From NCBI GenBank assembly GCA_940671915.1, contig CALNVZ010000174.1, positions 78,227,861 to 78,291,860 on the forward strand: a stretch of 64,000 nt of DNA, written 5' to 3'. Source of the DNA: Paracentrotus lividus. Taxonomy: Eukaryota; Echinodermata; Echinoidea; Camarodonta; Echinidae. Shown here one piece after another: positions 35,202 through 47,771 of this stretch. The position numbers and the translations under genes were made by a program. How positions within the stretch are numbered: the stretch's first letter is position 1; every line of letters starts with the position of its first letter. The notes beneath the pieces are model-generated. The model had not been told where the DNA came from. It ran no database searches and worked only from the letters and a program-made list of their open reading frames with translations.

Positions 35202-38200
35202 ATGATGCCTGCCGCTGGAGTACCCGGAGCCCAGGGAGGGGGTAACGGAGGACAAGGAGTAGCAGGCGGGGCCGTACCACCAGTACAACCAGGAGCCGCG
35301 GCAGCAGCAGCAGCAGCAGGAGGTGCGGGTGTCGCCAACCCAGGTGGAGCCAACGAGATCCATCCACTTCAAGCCTTCTACTTTGCCGTCATCAGCCAAC
35401 CACAACCGCCCATCACCATCTCAGCCAACCCGGAGGAGGAGGACAAAGATGACAAGATGCCTCCGGGTGGGGTCGATTGCTATGGTAATGAGAGGAAGGC
35501 TCTCTCGGATATGACACGCTTCTATAACAATCTACAACTGAGTGATATTAAACTGAAGGTTGGCTTTGAGGAGTTCAATGCTCACAAGCTGGTGTTGGTC
35601 AGATGGAGCGAGGTCTTTGAAAGAATGTTCAGCTCGGATTGGTCAGATCCAAACAAAAAAGTGAGTCGAAGAACTACATGTACTTTAAAAATTTAATCCT
35701 GCCCTAATTTGAGCAGTCAATGACATTTGAAATCTGTCCCCCCCCCCCCAAAAAAAAATAAAAAAGAAGAAAAATAATAATAATGATAAACTAGAGCTTT
35801 ATAATTGTAATGCGTACAATTATCGGTGGTATGTACTGATATGTATGTGTAATGCAAAAAAGTATGCTGCAATAGGCTATAGGAGAGAGAGAACAAAAAT
35901 GAAACGGAGAGAGAGAGAGTGAAATAAACTTTTTGAAAAAGAAGAAAATGAAATGTGTAATGTGATGAATTTACATTTAATTCCCTTTTACAATTCAAGT
36001 GTTTGGGAATAGTCTCAGCCTTATAATGAAAAGCATTTGGGAGAATTTGGATTGAAATTTGGATTGAAAAAAAGAATGTTTATTCAGGTTTGCATGAGAA
36101 TATGCCGATGTTTTATTCCTGAGAGCCCACATTTTTTTAGTGAATTATATTTATTATGTCATAAACTTTCAGAACATGTTAAAATATGAATAGGGTTTTG
36201 ACCTCTCTGACGAGCTATGGAGGATTCTAAAGACGTATGTTTTGTTATGTTTTTACGTTATTTGCCCCATTGACGCACGCGCGGATTTTGAAATTTGATG
36301 AGCGCGTGCGTCCGTATGGTCGGCTGGAAACAATTTAAAATATATAGAAACTCCTAAGAGAAGTGTCTAAATTGCCAATCAAGAAAAAAAAAAAGAGAGT
36401 TTTACGCAATTTACAAAGTGCACGCAAAACGCGCGCGGGCGCTTAAGCGCAGAAATTTTTGAAATGCTTGAAATGACCTGAAACATTCTTTGTATGAATA
36501 TAGGGTGATTTTGAGCATTTTCAAATTTTGAGGCATCAGCTTTTGAAATTTTTCAACCTGTTAAAAGCTTTTAACAAATAGGCTGTCGAATTGTTTTTTG
36601 TTAGGAATATGAAGCTCTTTAATTTTAGACCAGTCACGATTCATTTGGCGAAAATTTTTGACGCCAAGGGTTATGGACTTATAAAAAAAAAAATATTTAA
36701 AAAAGGCATCTGCAATTGATGGTGTATCCAACTCTGAAAAGATAATTGGGGGTTGCCGTTCATCCTGAAGAATTATTAAGGATTTTGTGTAGGCATGATT
36801 TTGGCCAAAAATGGTATATTTTTGCAAAATTGACTTGAAGAGACGCCCATTTCGTTATGAATCGTCTAAAAATAGTGTTTATTATGTCAAATTGTTGTGA
36901 TATTATCAAGATTATTTTAAGAGCCAAAAATCGCGTATCTGGAGCTGCAATCTTTCCCGACACGCATTAAAGCGCGTAAAATCGTGCGCGCGCATTTTTT
37001 CTTGAAAGGCTTAAAATGACCTGAAACGTACTCTAATTGAGCCATGAAGCGATTTGAACATTTTAAATTTTTGCTCGCGCGTAATTCATCTATGCGTGCA
37101 CATACGTGCACACAACATGACCAAAAAGATGCACTTCAATTTGAAGTTTATGTGTACTATATACATTATCAATGATTATTAGTTAAATGACGTTATGGCT
37201 AATAATGTAATTTTACAAAGTGGCGTCTGGATGATGTCACATTATGCTAATGAGCTAGAAAAGATTTCAGTGCTCAGATTTTATAATGATCTATCATTGC
37301 TGAAAATATGAAATACTTTAATGCACTATTTTTTTAGTTATTGTGTATACAAGAATTGTACAGGAGAATAAAAATAAAGAAAAAGAAGATTTGGACAATA
37401 ACAAGAGGTGCTATGTACATTCGTGCATACCACCTAATGAATAAATAAATAAACAAAATAAATAAATAAAAATAAATATTAACAAAATGAATAGATAAAT
37501 ATATAAATAGAAAAAAATAAATAAAAAAATTGATCACATCTTGGTTGTACAGTACACATTTATAGACATATTTAGCATTTCAACAGAAACATTTATTAAC
37601 AAATCCTATTTGCGGAATTTACTTTGCTTTTATTATAAAATGTGAAATTTTCAAAGTCGGTATTGCCTAAATTTACTGAAACCTTTGTAGCCTTATAAAA
37701 TTAGTTTGTCAATATTAAGTCTTTTATACCGAGTGAGTCAAAAAAAACTTTACACCTAGGAAAATGTCAATAAAAAGACAACCAAGTTATAAACCTTACA
37801 TTATTTTACATATTCTGAACAATTAACTCCTCCCGCATCTTCTGGTACCATTTTTGTGTGGTATGTCTTTACGCTTGGATAAACACGACGCATTGTTTGC
37901 AAACATGCAAATTTCGAATTGTGCCAGGGTTGGGATGAAATTGAAACAACAAAAGCTGACAAAAAAGCAACTCCATCATGAATAAAATAGCATAACTTTT
38001 CAACGAAAATGTCTTCCACTTAATAACTTGCCAGGAGTGTGGTTACACATATCGAATACATTTTGTATGAAAATTAGATAGACTCGTCAAGTAATGCACG
38101 AATGAGTACACATCAAAGAGTAAATTGCCACTGACAAACTTAAAAAGGCATCCTAATACTTTTGAAAAGAGATTATTTTGTCTTTGACGTGTGCTCACTC

Positions 38201-41200
38201 ATGCCTGACTTTACAGATTTATCTCATTTTCATACAAAATGCAGTTAATATGTGTAACAACACCCCTGCCAAGTTATTAAGCGGAAGACATTTTCGTTAA
38301 AAAGTTATGCTATTTTATTCATGGAGATGGAGTTGCTTTTTTGTCAGCTTTTGTTGTTTCAATTTCATCCCAACCCTGGCACAATTTGAAATTTGCATGT
38401 TCGCAAACAATGCGTCGTGTTCATCCAAGCGTAAAGATATACCACACAGAAATGGTACCAGAAGATGCGGGGGGAGTTACTTTTTCAGAATATGTAAAAT
38501 AATGTAGGGATAATGAATTGGTTTTCTTTTTATTGACATTTTTCTAGGTGTAAAGTTTTTTTTTTGACTCACTCGGTATATGCACAGTGGATATTGCAAT
38601 TTTCCATTTATTATTTACAAGACTGATCCACACTATCTATCTTTTTTTAAGGGATTTGGTAACTTTAAAAAAACAAGAGCAATTAGATCAAGATGCACTC
38701 TAAACAGTAAAAACAAACTACTGAAAGTTTCAAATCAAATGGAAGTCATTTACTACCTTAAAACAGTGTATCAGACGATGATAAGCGTACAGCCGAACAC
38801 GAGTTAATTTACTACCCCTCTATTGCAAGCTCAGCAGACTGCTAGGGACGGGGACTACACAACAGGAAATGCGGTGTATGTTGTGCTGTGCTGAAAAGCA
38901 CATGGTTTTCAAACCCAATTGGGGATGGGTTTAAAAATTTGAGTATGAAATCATTGATATCTCGAAAGTAATGCAGGCAATTAGTTTGCAATTTTGAAGA
39001 GATACCAGACTGACCTACAATGTACATTTTATGTCTTTATAATTATGTTGGCAAAATGAGCTATTTGAATCGAATAAATTGCGATTTGAATATCATTCCA
39101 CGTTACTGCATCCCTTTAAATCTAATTGTTCACAAATGTTGTTAAGAGCATGTGCATCCATATTTAATTACACTAAACATAAGTTAATTATCAAGTTAAT
39201 TTTCGATGCTGTAATGGTGGTAAAAAACTTGAAGGCCTTGGCTGAGATTAATTGTTTAAATTTGATTAGAAGGAGCGAGACTGAGTGATCACTGAGCCCA
39301 TCTTACTTTGCTTGCAAAGGATTATCATACATGTACAATGTGGTGTTGCACTAGCTCAAGCTAGAAAAATAGTGCCCTATTTCTGATCTGATGATTTAGC
39401 TCAATCAAATAGCGTAATAATTTGGGAAAAATCCCGAGTCATCTTTTGCTTTATATTTCCAAACTCAAGCTAATTTTTCAGTTACGGCACTAGCCTGAAG
39501 CCTAATTCCCATCCAATCATTCTCATATATCGGGCACCCCAAGGTCAGCTTTTGAACTTTATCTCGAGATGCAGCTCTCTATATTAAATGCAGAAGCATC
39601 AACTTAGTGCTTGACTGCTTTGGGGGTTTTCCTCTGATTCACCTTGTAGCGTGCTATTTTACTATCTCGAGCTAGTGGAGCATACTCTACAGTTACATTA
39701 GTTGTGTGTATCACATTTAGCCAATTGTATTTCCATCCTCTTATGATCTGAGATCCCAAGGGAGTTGTCATGACCAATTGAAATCAGCATGCAAGTGTTG
39801 AATATTATTCATTAGATTGGAGTGGCATGTGAGACATAAATTTGTACATGTATGTATGCAGACGGAGCTCTATACTGTTTGTATGTAGCCGGTGTGATTC
39901 TACAATTTATCTGTCCTGTGGACTAGATGACCATCTTCACCTTCCCAAAATTGGGTGAATGCAGATATATATTATTTTGTAGACATTTGTGGACAGAAAG
40001 GCACATACTACATGTTGGATTGGCTATTCATTTAATACAGTGCACAGCAGACCTCGTAACGTGTTGTCTTGTGGATTCTATGATGAATGGAAGTTACAAC
40101 GTATATCTACTAACTTGCCAGTTGTAGTGTGTAAATACTTCTATGCCCTTTTTTTATTCCTCCTTTTTCCATCTTTTTCTTTTTTCCCCTTTAAAAAAAG
40201 ATATGTTTGGAGATCTACATTATGTATTTGTTATGGTTATCATAAGTTATTTTTACATGTATTGATGTAACCATTATAATATATTTCTCCAATAACAAGC
40301 AAAAGTATTAGGACTTCAGGGGGGGGGGCATTTTATGAAACAAATTTTCACTGATTCTCACTGACAACTGTTATAAGCTACTGAAATGCTTGCATCTGAT
40401 TGGCTGAGAGGAAATTTGTCGGATAAAACGCCCGACAAGTCCTTTCATGAAACGCCCCCCAGGTGTTGCATAGACGTGTACACAGTTATTTGCGAAGAAA
40501 GAACACAGCGGTAGACCTTTTCCGACACCCAGGGATGATTGCTTTAAGAAAAAAAGGAGATCATCATGCTTATTTTGATTTTAATTTTTTACACCTATAT
40601 GTACTCCATGACAATTCTCACACCAACATATACACTGTATACAAGGGCTGCCGAGCCCCCACCCCCCCCCCCTCCTTTCGACTCGGCCCCTCCACATTTA
40701 AACACTCCACTGCCCCTGATATAAAGTCAACCTTGCCTACATACATGTAGTCAAACTCTTAGTCTAAGGTCTTTTTGAATTGTCTATTCTAATGTTTTCA
40801 ACCCTTTATTAGGCTTTTTTCTAAGTTGAAGTTATTTATTCACTCCCAACATATTATGGCTGACTGTATTTCATTCATGCCCCAGATTCACTCAGAGGAC
40901 CAAAACAATATAACAATAATTATTTTTTGTGTTTATATCTTATAGAGCCAAAAATGTTCATGGTACATGTACAGTATGTTTGTATTAAAAGAGTTTCAGG
41001 CAAAATCAACAAAATTTCTTGATAATTTTATGTGGCTTTGTGATATGCTTGAATCATATGTCTCAAGGTAGAAAATAAATTTTATAAGTTTGTAGCTGAA
41101 ATGGCTCTTTTCCACATAATAGCCATCAAATTATTGTTTTTGGACTAGAGCGTAATCAATAATTTTCCTTGGAAGGTCATCCGGATGTTTTTTAATGAAA

Positions 41201-42614
41201 AATGTGAGAAATTCAGGCTGCTCGCAGTGTAACAAAATTCAGTGGGATATGTAATTTGGGGAATACAACACACTTAAAGTTGAACTTTTAAAAATTATTG
41301 TTTTATTGCATACAGGTAAAAGATCTATTAGACAAAATATGGGCCTACTGTAGTACCATAATAATTGCCAGTTATTCACTATCATTGACATAAACAATTA
41401 TCCTGTGTTATCATGTATCCTTTGATGCTTTCTTCCCACTACTGTACAAAAATGCAAATATTTTTTGATACTTTACATGTTGCTGATTTTCTCTTCTTGT
41501 ATTTCTTATTTTTCTCCAGGAAATCGAGCTGGTGGAAGAGCCAGAATGCACAGAAGTATTCCCAGCTTTCCTGAAGTTCCTTTACTCCTGCCATATTGTG
41601 TTAACCATAGAGAACACTCTACCCATCCTCATGTTGGCTGACAAGTACAATGTATGTGATCTACGTCGCGTCTGCATAGAGTTTGCTACCAACAGCATCA
41701 TGCCCAAGCTGCCTCTGAAAGATGTCTTCCATGTTTGGTACCAGTATGCCACCAAGTGCTACCATCAAGTGTTGATCACGGCCTCTGTCAAAGCACTCTC
41801 CCCAAAGGCAGACGACATCATGTCCTTACCAGACTGGAGCGTTGAATGGCTTGCTCTCGATAGAGATCAACTTGTGCAGTTCTTGAAGAGCTCACATCTG
41901 ACTGTCCGAAATGAACTGCTTGTGTTTAGGGCAGTTATTAAATGGATCGAGTCGCCAAAGCATCCGGAGCGTACACAGAAGATGGAGTCTCTTCTGAAAG
42001 AGATCATCCCCCATATACGCTTTCCTATGATGACTCCAGAACAACTGCAACAACTGGAGAATCATAGGATTGTAGAACAGTTCCCAGCATTGTTTTCATC
42101 CCCGCTCCTACAAGCGTACAAATTCAATGCACTCTCTTTAGAAGCCCGTGCGAACAACACTGACTTCTCCAGCACCAGCTATCTCTTGAGAAATTACACC
42201 GATCTCAGATGGGACAAGCGTATCGTTCTATCAGGGTATTCCCAGTTCAACAAGCTGCAGGAAGTAATGCCTCGGTTCTCTACAAGATCTTCATCCTATC
42301 CACACTCGAGCTGGGACTGGGAGCTCAAGATCTATCCCAAGGGATCATCATCAAGCAATGAGGACTTCCGCATGATTCTCTACTCTAACGTGGTTCTAGA
42401 CCAGCCTAGACCAATTGAATACATGGTCCAAGTTGTCAATGATTCGAAAGTGCTTGCTGTCACAAGTGGCAAGAAGAACTTTACGAAATCACGTTATCAT
42501 TCGGACACGGACATCGACAAGAAGGTTCCTTTGAATGATCTCATGACGTCTTCTAGTCAGTATATTGTGAATGATGAGCTGGTTGTTCAAGTCTTTCTGA
42601 AACCCTTGCAGTGA
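35202..42614 (+). CDS. BTBD17: BTB-BACK domain protein, BTBD17/galectin-3-binding-protein-like
   Basis: Two coding exons, 35202-35660 and 41520-42614, joined in phase 0 to give 517 aa. The start is the first in-frame Met (Met-Met-Pro) after an acceptor at 35168, so a 5' non-coding exon is expected. Residues 1-50 are Gly/Ala-rich with eight consecutive Ala (A32-A39). A Glu/Asp-rich linker follows. The BTB/POZ fold covers about residues 100-210: SDIKLKV, then AHKLVLVRWSEVFERMF, then FLKFLYSCHIVLT and ADKYNV. BACK covers about 215-330 (LVFRAVIKWIE, then IRFPMMTPEQL). The C-terminal 170 residues fit the distinctive tail of the BTBD17 group. Vertebrate relatives have a signal peptide; none is visible here. 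BTB-BACK proteins often serve as Cul3 ligase adaptors. That role is inference, and orthology to BTBD17 itself is likely but unproven. Confidence 0.85.
36230..37530 (-). mobile_element. Reverse-oriented relative of the GCGCGC-rich repeat, in the BTBD17 intron
   Basis: Contains GCACGCGCGG, AACGCGCGCGGGCGC and GTGCGCGCGC words, the phrase AAATGACCTGAAAC twice (complement of the GTTTCAGGTCATTTTC-like word at 28320), and ends in TACCACCTAATGAATAAATA. This is the complement of the (TTTA)n-TTAGGTGG boundary at 27.9 kb. No open frame has domain similarity. Confidence 0.5.
37729..38576. mobile_element. 848 bp TA-flanked long inverted-repeat (foldback) element
   Basis: Begins CCGAGTGAGTCAAAAAAAAC and ends TTTTTTGACTCACTCGG, with TA at both sides (37727-37728, 38577-38578). 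The two halves are reverse complements along almost their whole length, about 390 bp per arm with a short centre near 38150. For example, AACGAAAATGTCTTCC at 37999 pairs with GGAAGACATTTTCGTT at 38283. The mirrored open frames at 38019-37801 and 38307-38507 are the same sequence read from each arm and are not genes. Termini and TA site suggest Tc1/mariner mobilisation. Confidence 0.88.
39341..39685. mobile_element. CACTAGCTCAAGCTAG MITE, relative of the 5332 element
   Basis: Left: GGTGTTGCACTAGCTCAAGC, then ATAGTGCCCTATTTCTGATC. Right: TAGCGTGCTATTTTACTATC, then TCGAGCTAGTG. The internal phrase CCGAGTCATCTT corresponds to CCAAGTCATCTT in the 5332 element. More diverged than that copy. Lies in the BTBD17 intron. 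Confidence 0.6.
40317..40462. mobile_element. Palindromic MITE, GGGGGGCATTTYATGAAA type, copy 1
   Basis: G-rich left end followed by GCATTTTATGAAAC. The complement of the right end is CTGGGGGGCGTTTCATGAAA, then GGACTTGTCGGGCG. It shares GCTACTGAAATGCTTGCATC and GATTGGCTGAGAG with copy 2 at 46457. Confidence 0.65.
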
Positions 42615-45010
42615 TTATCACTGTTGTTAACCCACGCAGGACCTACATGTAGCATGTAGACTGCTCTTAGCACCAATTGTATGGTAACACTGCTCCAGTT
42701 TGTGTATTCTGAGTAGGTTAGTAACATGTTACACTTGTTGTGTATAAACTTGGGTACAAGTGATGAATCATGCAGCATTTACCCTAAATTTGAATCCCAT
42801 TCTATTAAACATTACAATCATATTTTTTTGTTTGTTTCAAGAAGTTAATGTGCCTAGTGGCAGTTTTAATGGCAAATATCAGTTATGAAAAGTTTAGTGA
42901 AATAACCAAGTGGAATTCAAATCAAAGCACCAAAAGATGAAGGAAATATTTTATGCATGATAAATGTACTTTAATTTTTTTCAAGATATACAATGTATCA
43001 CAATATTTCTATGTAAAGATAGAAGGGGGCATTGTGTATTGTATACTTTCAATAATGCATGCATGTACATGTAGCTCATGATCTGGAAATGCTCTGGTTT
43101 ATGATAGTATGTGACAGTGAAATGTAATGAAACATTTTCATTCCAGAAAATTCCTTTATAAGGTATGAAGTAACTTAATTCCTTTGCTATTATTTTAATA
43201 TTATTAGATATATATTTATTTTGTGACTGTGACCAACAATCAAATATTTATTTACATTTCCATCATGTGTATCAATAGTCTGAAATGAAGATAGCAACTC
43301 TAACCATACTCTTCTAATTAAAGCTGAACTGAATGATCAGTCGTTTTTCTCTGTTAATGCAAGTAAATAAGGAAATATTAAAAACACCCTTTTAAAGCAA
43401 GGCTTGAGTTGTTGCAACCAAAAATAATTTGGGATGAATCCGTTAGATATGGTCCTCATATCGTTCATATACCTACACAAATTTATATTCGCGTTTCATT
43501 AATGATTTCAGAAGACATCTTGAGAAAATATCGAAACAGTCGGTCAAATTGAGACTTGGAGTAGACCGCTATCTTGCCTGCAGTCTCGGCACAACACACA
43601 CACACACACACAGATCCGGTGCAAATTGCATGTACTTGACATACTTTTAGACTTTCCACCATAGCCTGAACAAAGCCACGCACGTGGTGGACGTCCCGAC
43701 GAGCTACAGAATTTATGCTTATTTTGCTCTTTTCTCAGCAATAAGCAATTTTCTGTATATTCCTTTGGTGTGTAGTATTTATTTTCCTATATTTATTTTC
43801 TTATGCTTGAGATTTTGGTATGAACAAGAATGTTTTGATTTCTTTCATCATGACTACTACTCACGATTATCTTTAAAGTTCTTTTTTTTTTCTTCTGATA
43901 ACACTTAATACAATTTGAAAGAATCATGCATTCATGAACAAGAAGTGTTTGAAATTAAATTGTAAAAAAGGGATTGCGTAGAAGCAAACTTATCTTAAAA
44001 TAATAGTTGTTGTTTACTAGCATTTTCCCAAAATCTCTCCCCCCCCCCCATTGAGTTATTGTTTTTGAAAATATATTGTTTAATGTCAAAAGACATGTCT
44101 TCCATTTCCCCCAATATTCTTTTAGAAAACAACTTCTGAAGAAATTTCCAATAGGAAGGGAAAAATGAACTTGTTAATATGTTCTACATACCAAAACAGT
44201 TTATACTTTAAGGGGTGATCATCAGATGTGATGCATCATTTGTACTATGTGTGTTGATATTTATCATGGTAGGCTAGAAATGTAGTATAACGCTGCTCTT
44301 ACTGTGCAATAGTCTTTTATGCAAGAGGCATTTTGTATGTTTTTATTTTCTTATGTAGATTTGTTAAGTTTTGCTGAAACAAGGAATATGTGAACAATCA
44401 AATTACTGTGCAAAGTATCAAAATATTACATGAATTTATAAAACGTTTTGTTTCAGATATAAAACATAGAAAAAGAGGTAATGGATTCATTCGTAATTGT
44501 AGAAAGGGTTATTTAACAATGTGTAGATCACTTGGAATGACCTGTGTTCATCTTATTTGTATTATGTGAGAATCAAGGCCTCATAGTGGATTGTGCAAAA
44601 TGCAAGGATGTTAGATTAAAATTGACAAACTCTTTAATAACTATATAATCGTTATTAACTTGCTATTATACCAAACCTTTTTATTTATTTATACTTCTGT
44701 GTTATTTTTTGTGTTATGTAGGAAGGAGAAATGGTGTCCAGTGTAGGTGTTTATGGTTTGATAAAAACCAATGTCTAAATTATATAGAACATAATGATTT
44801 TGAGTGTATTTTGTTTATACTTGTCCAAGAGACTTGCCTTTGATTAGTTGCAAAATAGTCATAAAATCTTGTCTGGAAAACACATTTTGATTGCATTTCT
44901 TTGTGTGTTATTGTATAGAAGAATATTATACATGTAAGTTATATATGCAGAACGATCATACAAGTAGGGATTGCAATGAGTACAAAGATGATGTTAATGT
45001 TCAGAATGGA
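42615..45010 (+). other. BTBD17 3' UTR and downstream flank
   Basis: AT-rich and non-coding. Candidate poly(A) signals are ATTAAA at 42804 and 43317; no canonical AATAAA appears close to the stop codon. A (CA)n run sits at about 43590-43611. Nothing else recognised. Confidence 0.45.
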
Positions 45011-45017
45011 GATACCC

Positions 45018-45358
45018 GGTGTACTTCCATTTGGTCTACAACCTGTTTTGTCTATTTCCCAATTGGTCTACAGGCACAGATCCAACATCAGCATGACAAA
45101 GGATTTTATCTGCCCCAAATGTCAGTGGATAATAATGACTCTATCATGCTTGTGCATTGGCCAATAAATTCCTTTGTCAGACCACAGGCTGGATCAGCTT
45201 CTGGGTCTGCTCCCATTGGGTTCACACTTATTTCAAATAACATTCATTTAGTCTGATCATCTGTTGTTCATTGCTTACTTTGTCTACATGCCATATCCTT
45301 ATGCTTATTGATGATAGACCAAATGGCTGCTACTTTGCATATTCCATTAGACCAAATG
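45018..45358. mobile_element. GTCTAAT-family MITE, copy D
   Basis: Begins near TACTTCCATTTGGTCTACAA, ends CCATTAGACCAAATG. Carries GGTCTA words in both orientations. It directly precedes the GAT-rich tract. Confidence 0.5.
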
Positions 45359-46432
45359 AAAATGATGACCATGATGATCGATGATGTTAATAGTGAGAAA
45401 GATGTAGATATATACCAGTAATGATTTAGTAATGATAATGATGATCATGAAGATACAACCATGATGATGATAATGATCATGATGATCATCATCATGATGA
45501 TTATGATGATCATCATCATGATGATCATGAAGAAACAACCATCGTGATGATGAAGATGATGATGATAGGGGTGGTGATGATGATCATGATGATGGTGGTG
45601 GTAGTGATGATGATGATGATAAAGTACATGTATATGTAACATGATGATTATGAAGGAGTAAATATACCAATGATGATGATGATGATGATAAAGTATACTA
45701 TGTAACATGACGATGAAGGAGTAGATAAACCGATGATGATGAAGATGATGATGATAATAATGGTGGTGGTGGTGATGATGATGGTGGTGGTGGTGATGAT
45801 GGTTGTGATGATGGTGGTGGTGGTGGTGATGATGGTGGTGGTGGTGGTGATGATGATGATGGTCGTGATGATGGTGGTAGTGGTGGTGATGATGATGATA
45901 AATTATATGTAACATGATGAAGGAGGAGATATACCAATGATGATGATAGGGGTGGTGGTGATGATGATGATGGTGGTGGTGGTGGTGATGATGATGATGA
46001 TAAAATATATGTAACATGATGATGATAATAATGACAGAGTAGATATACTAATGATAATAAATTATATTTTAGCCTAACAATGATTTTTTAAGCTTTAAAA
46101 AACAAAACAAAATAATGATGATTATCATGGTGATGGTGAAGAAGGAGATATTACGATGGTGATTAAGTGAACATGATGATGATTATAGTGATAATGAAGA
46201 AAAACTAGATATAACATTTGTTATTATGTACTCATGACTATGATGATGTAACTGGTGAACAAGAATATGCCAATGATGATGATGATGAAGTATATATAAC
46301 ATGATGATTAAGTAACCATCATGATGATGAAGAAGAAGGAGGAAATATAACAATGATAATTATGTGACTATGATGATCATGAAGTAGTGACCATTATGAT
46401 GATGAAGAAGAAAGAGATATAACAATTTGGCA

Positions 46433-46917
46433 GGGCTCCCAGCCCATCAGGGAAATCAGGGGGGCATTTCATCAAAGGACTTGTCGGACGTTTTATCAGA
46501 CAAACTGTTATAAGCTACTGAAATGCTTGCATCTGATTGGCTGAGAGCAAATTTGTCGGATAAATTGTCCGACAAGTTCTTTGATGAAATGCCCCCCAGG
46601 GAAAATCTTTTTTTTTTTTTTTTTCCAGTCTGGGAAAGTCAGGGAATTTGATTAAAAATGCCTCAAATCGGGGAAACTTCAGGGAATATTGATTGGCCAA
46701 AAAAATTTGAAAGTACGGTAGTCAGTCAGACTCTGTTATATTTTGTTGCCTTTCGATCAAAACAACACCTACTGAATCACTGGCTATTGTGGTTTTTTTA
46801 GCGTAGCAAAACATGCAAAAACTGGTAATGGGTCTGGAAATTATCAGGGAATTTTATGAGACTTCATCAGGGGAAAATCAGGGAATTTTGTTTTCTTGAA
46901 ATGCTGGGAACCCTGAA
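46433..46917. mobile_element. CAGGGCTCCCAGC element within the GAT tract
   Basis: Left end CAGGGCTCCCAGC, complement of right end CAGGGTTCCCAGC. Inside, GGGAAATCAGGGG and CAGGGAATTT phrases recur. CAGGG-type inverted ends suggest hAT. No clear target duplication. It contains the nested palindrome 46457-46599. Confidence 0.6.
46457..46599. mobile_element. Palindromic MITE, GGGGGGCATTTCATCAAA type, copy 2 (nested)
   Basis: CAGGGGGGCATTTCATCAAA at left mirrors TTTGATGAAATGCCCCCCAG at right, continuing inward with GGACTTGTCGGAC and GTCCGACAAGTTC. AGGGAAATC before and AGGGAAAATC after look like a target duplication with one indel. Copy 1 is at 40317. Confidence 0.75.
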
Positions 46918-47640
46918 TGGTCATGAAGTGACAATGATAATAATAATGATGAGGTAGCCTAGTCACCATGATGAAAATGATTAGGGTGATGATGATGAGA
47001 AAAAGAAATAGGTACATGTATAGCCATAATTGACTGTAATGATGATGATCATGATAGATGGTGTTGAAAAAGAGGAAGATAAACCATCACGACCAATGAT
47101 GATAAGTGACCATGATAGTAATGATGATGGTGATGAGGATAATATTTATATAACACTGGTCACCATTAAGTGACTATGATGAAGAAAAGAACTGAGATTA
47201 ACATACTTTATATTGAGGAAGAAGTAACCATGATGATAAGGAGGATGAGGATTATGATGGCGGAGATATAAACATGATTAAGTTACCATGACAATGATGA
47301 TGAGGTTGAATATATTCATGGTAAAGGAAAAGTATATATGAAGATAAAATTGATAAAATTCAATTATGGTGATGATGAAGAAAAAGGATGTATAACAATG
47401 GTGATTAAGCTACAATGATGGGAGATGGGAGTGGGGGGAGTAACCATGACGATGAAGAGGAGAAGGAGGAGGAGGATTATGATGTTACTTTGTAGGAAAT
47501 ACAATGATGATAAAATAATGATAATGATGATGATCAAGGATGATCAAGGATTGTTTCCATGAACATGTTGATGACATGATGATACATATATTCAAGTGCG
47601 ATCTCAATTTCCCATGCAATCAACCATAAGCATGGCCGGG

Positions 47641-47648
47641 TATATAAA
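47641..47648 (+). promoter_or_regulatory. TATA-like box of DNAJC17
   Basis: TATATAAA, 124 bp upstream of the DNAJC17 ATG, in a short unique segment between the GAT tract and the gene. Position fits a core promoter with a 5' UTR of about 100 nt. Inferred from position only. Confidence 0.4.
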
Positions 47649-47771
47649 TCTCCCATTATAACCTAGCTGATTACCAATTTTTCATAGTCGGTCTTTGTCC
47701 TCAAAGACACCGTATTTATAGCCTCTTGCCTTGGATTTTTTAAACGAAAAGGAAACGAAGCTGTCTCCAAA

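Larger units (their letters stand above)
45360..47560. repeat. Long (GAT/GGT)n trinucleotide tract
   Basis: About 2.2 kb dominated by GATGAT and GGTGGT triplets, with recurring longer phrases such as TATATGTAACATGATGA, interrupted at 46433-46917 by a transposon. It gives long His-rich frames on the minus strand (for example 46017-45445) that are compositional artefacts. It ends about 80 bp before the DNAJC17 TATA-like box. Confidence 0.9.

Noticed and set aside
37801..38507. Mirror-image open frames inside the foldback element
   Set aside because: Each is the same arm sequence read in opposite directions. They are explained by the inverted repeat.
45445..46017. 190-codon His-rich open frame on the minus strand
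   Set aside because: It is the GAT/GGT trinucleotide tract read as ATC/ACC. No start context, domain or splice structure.
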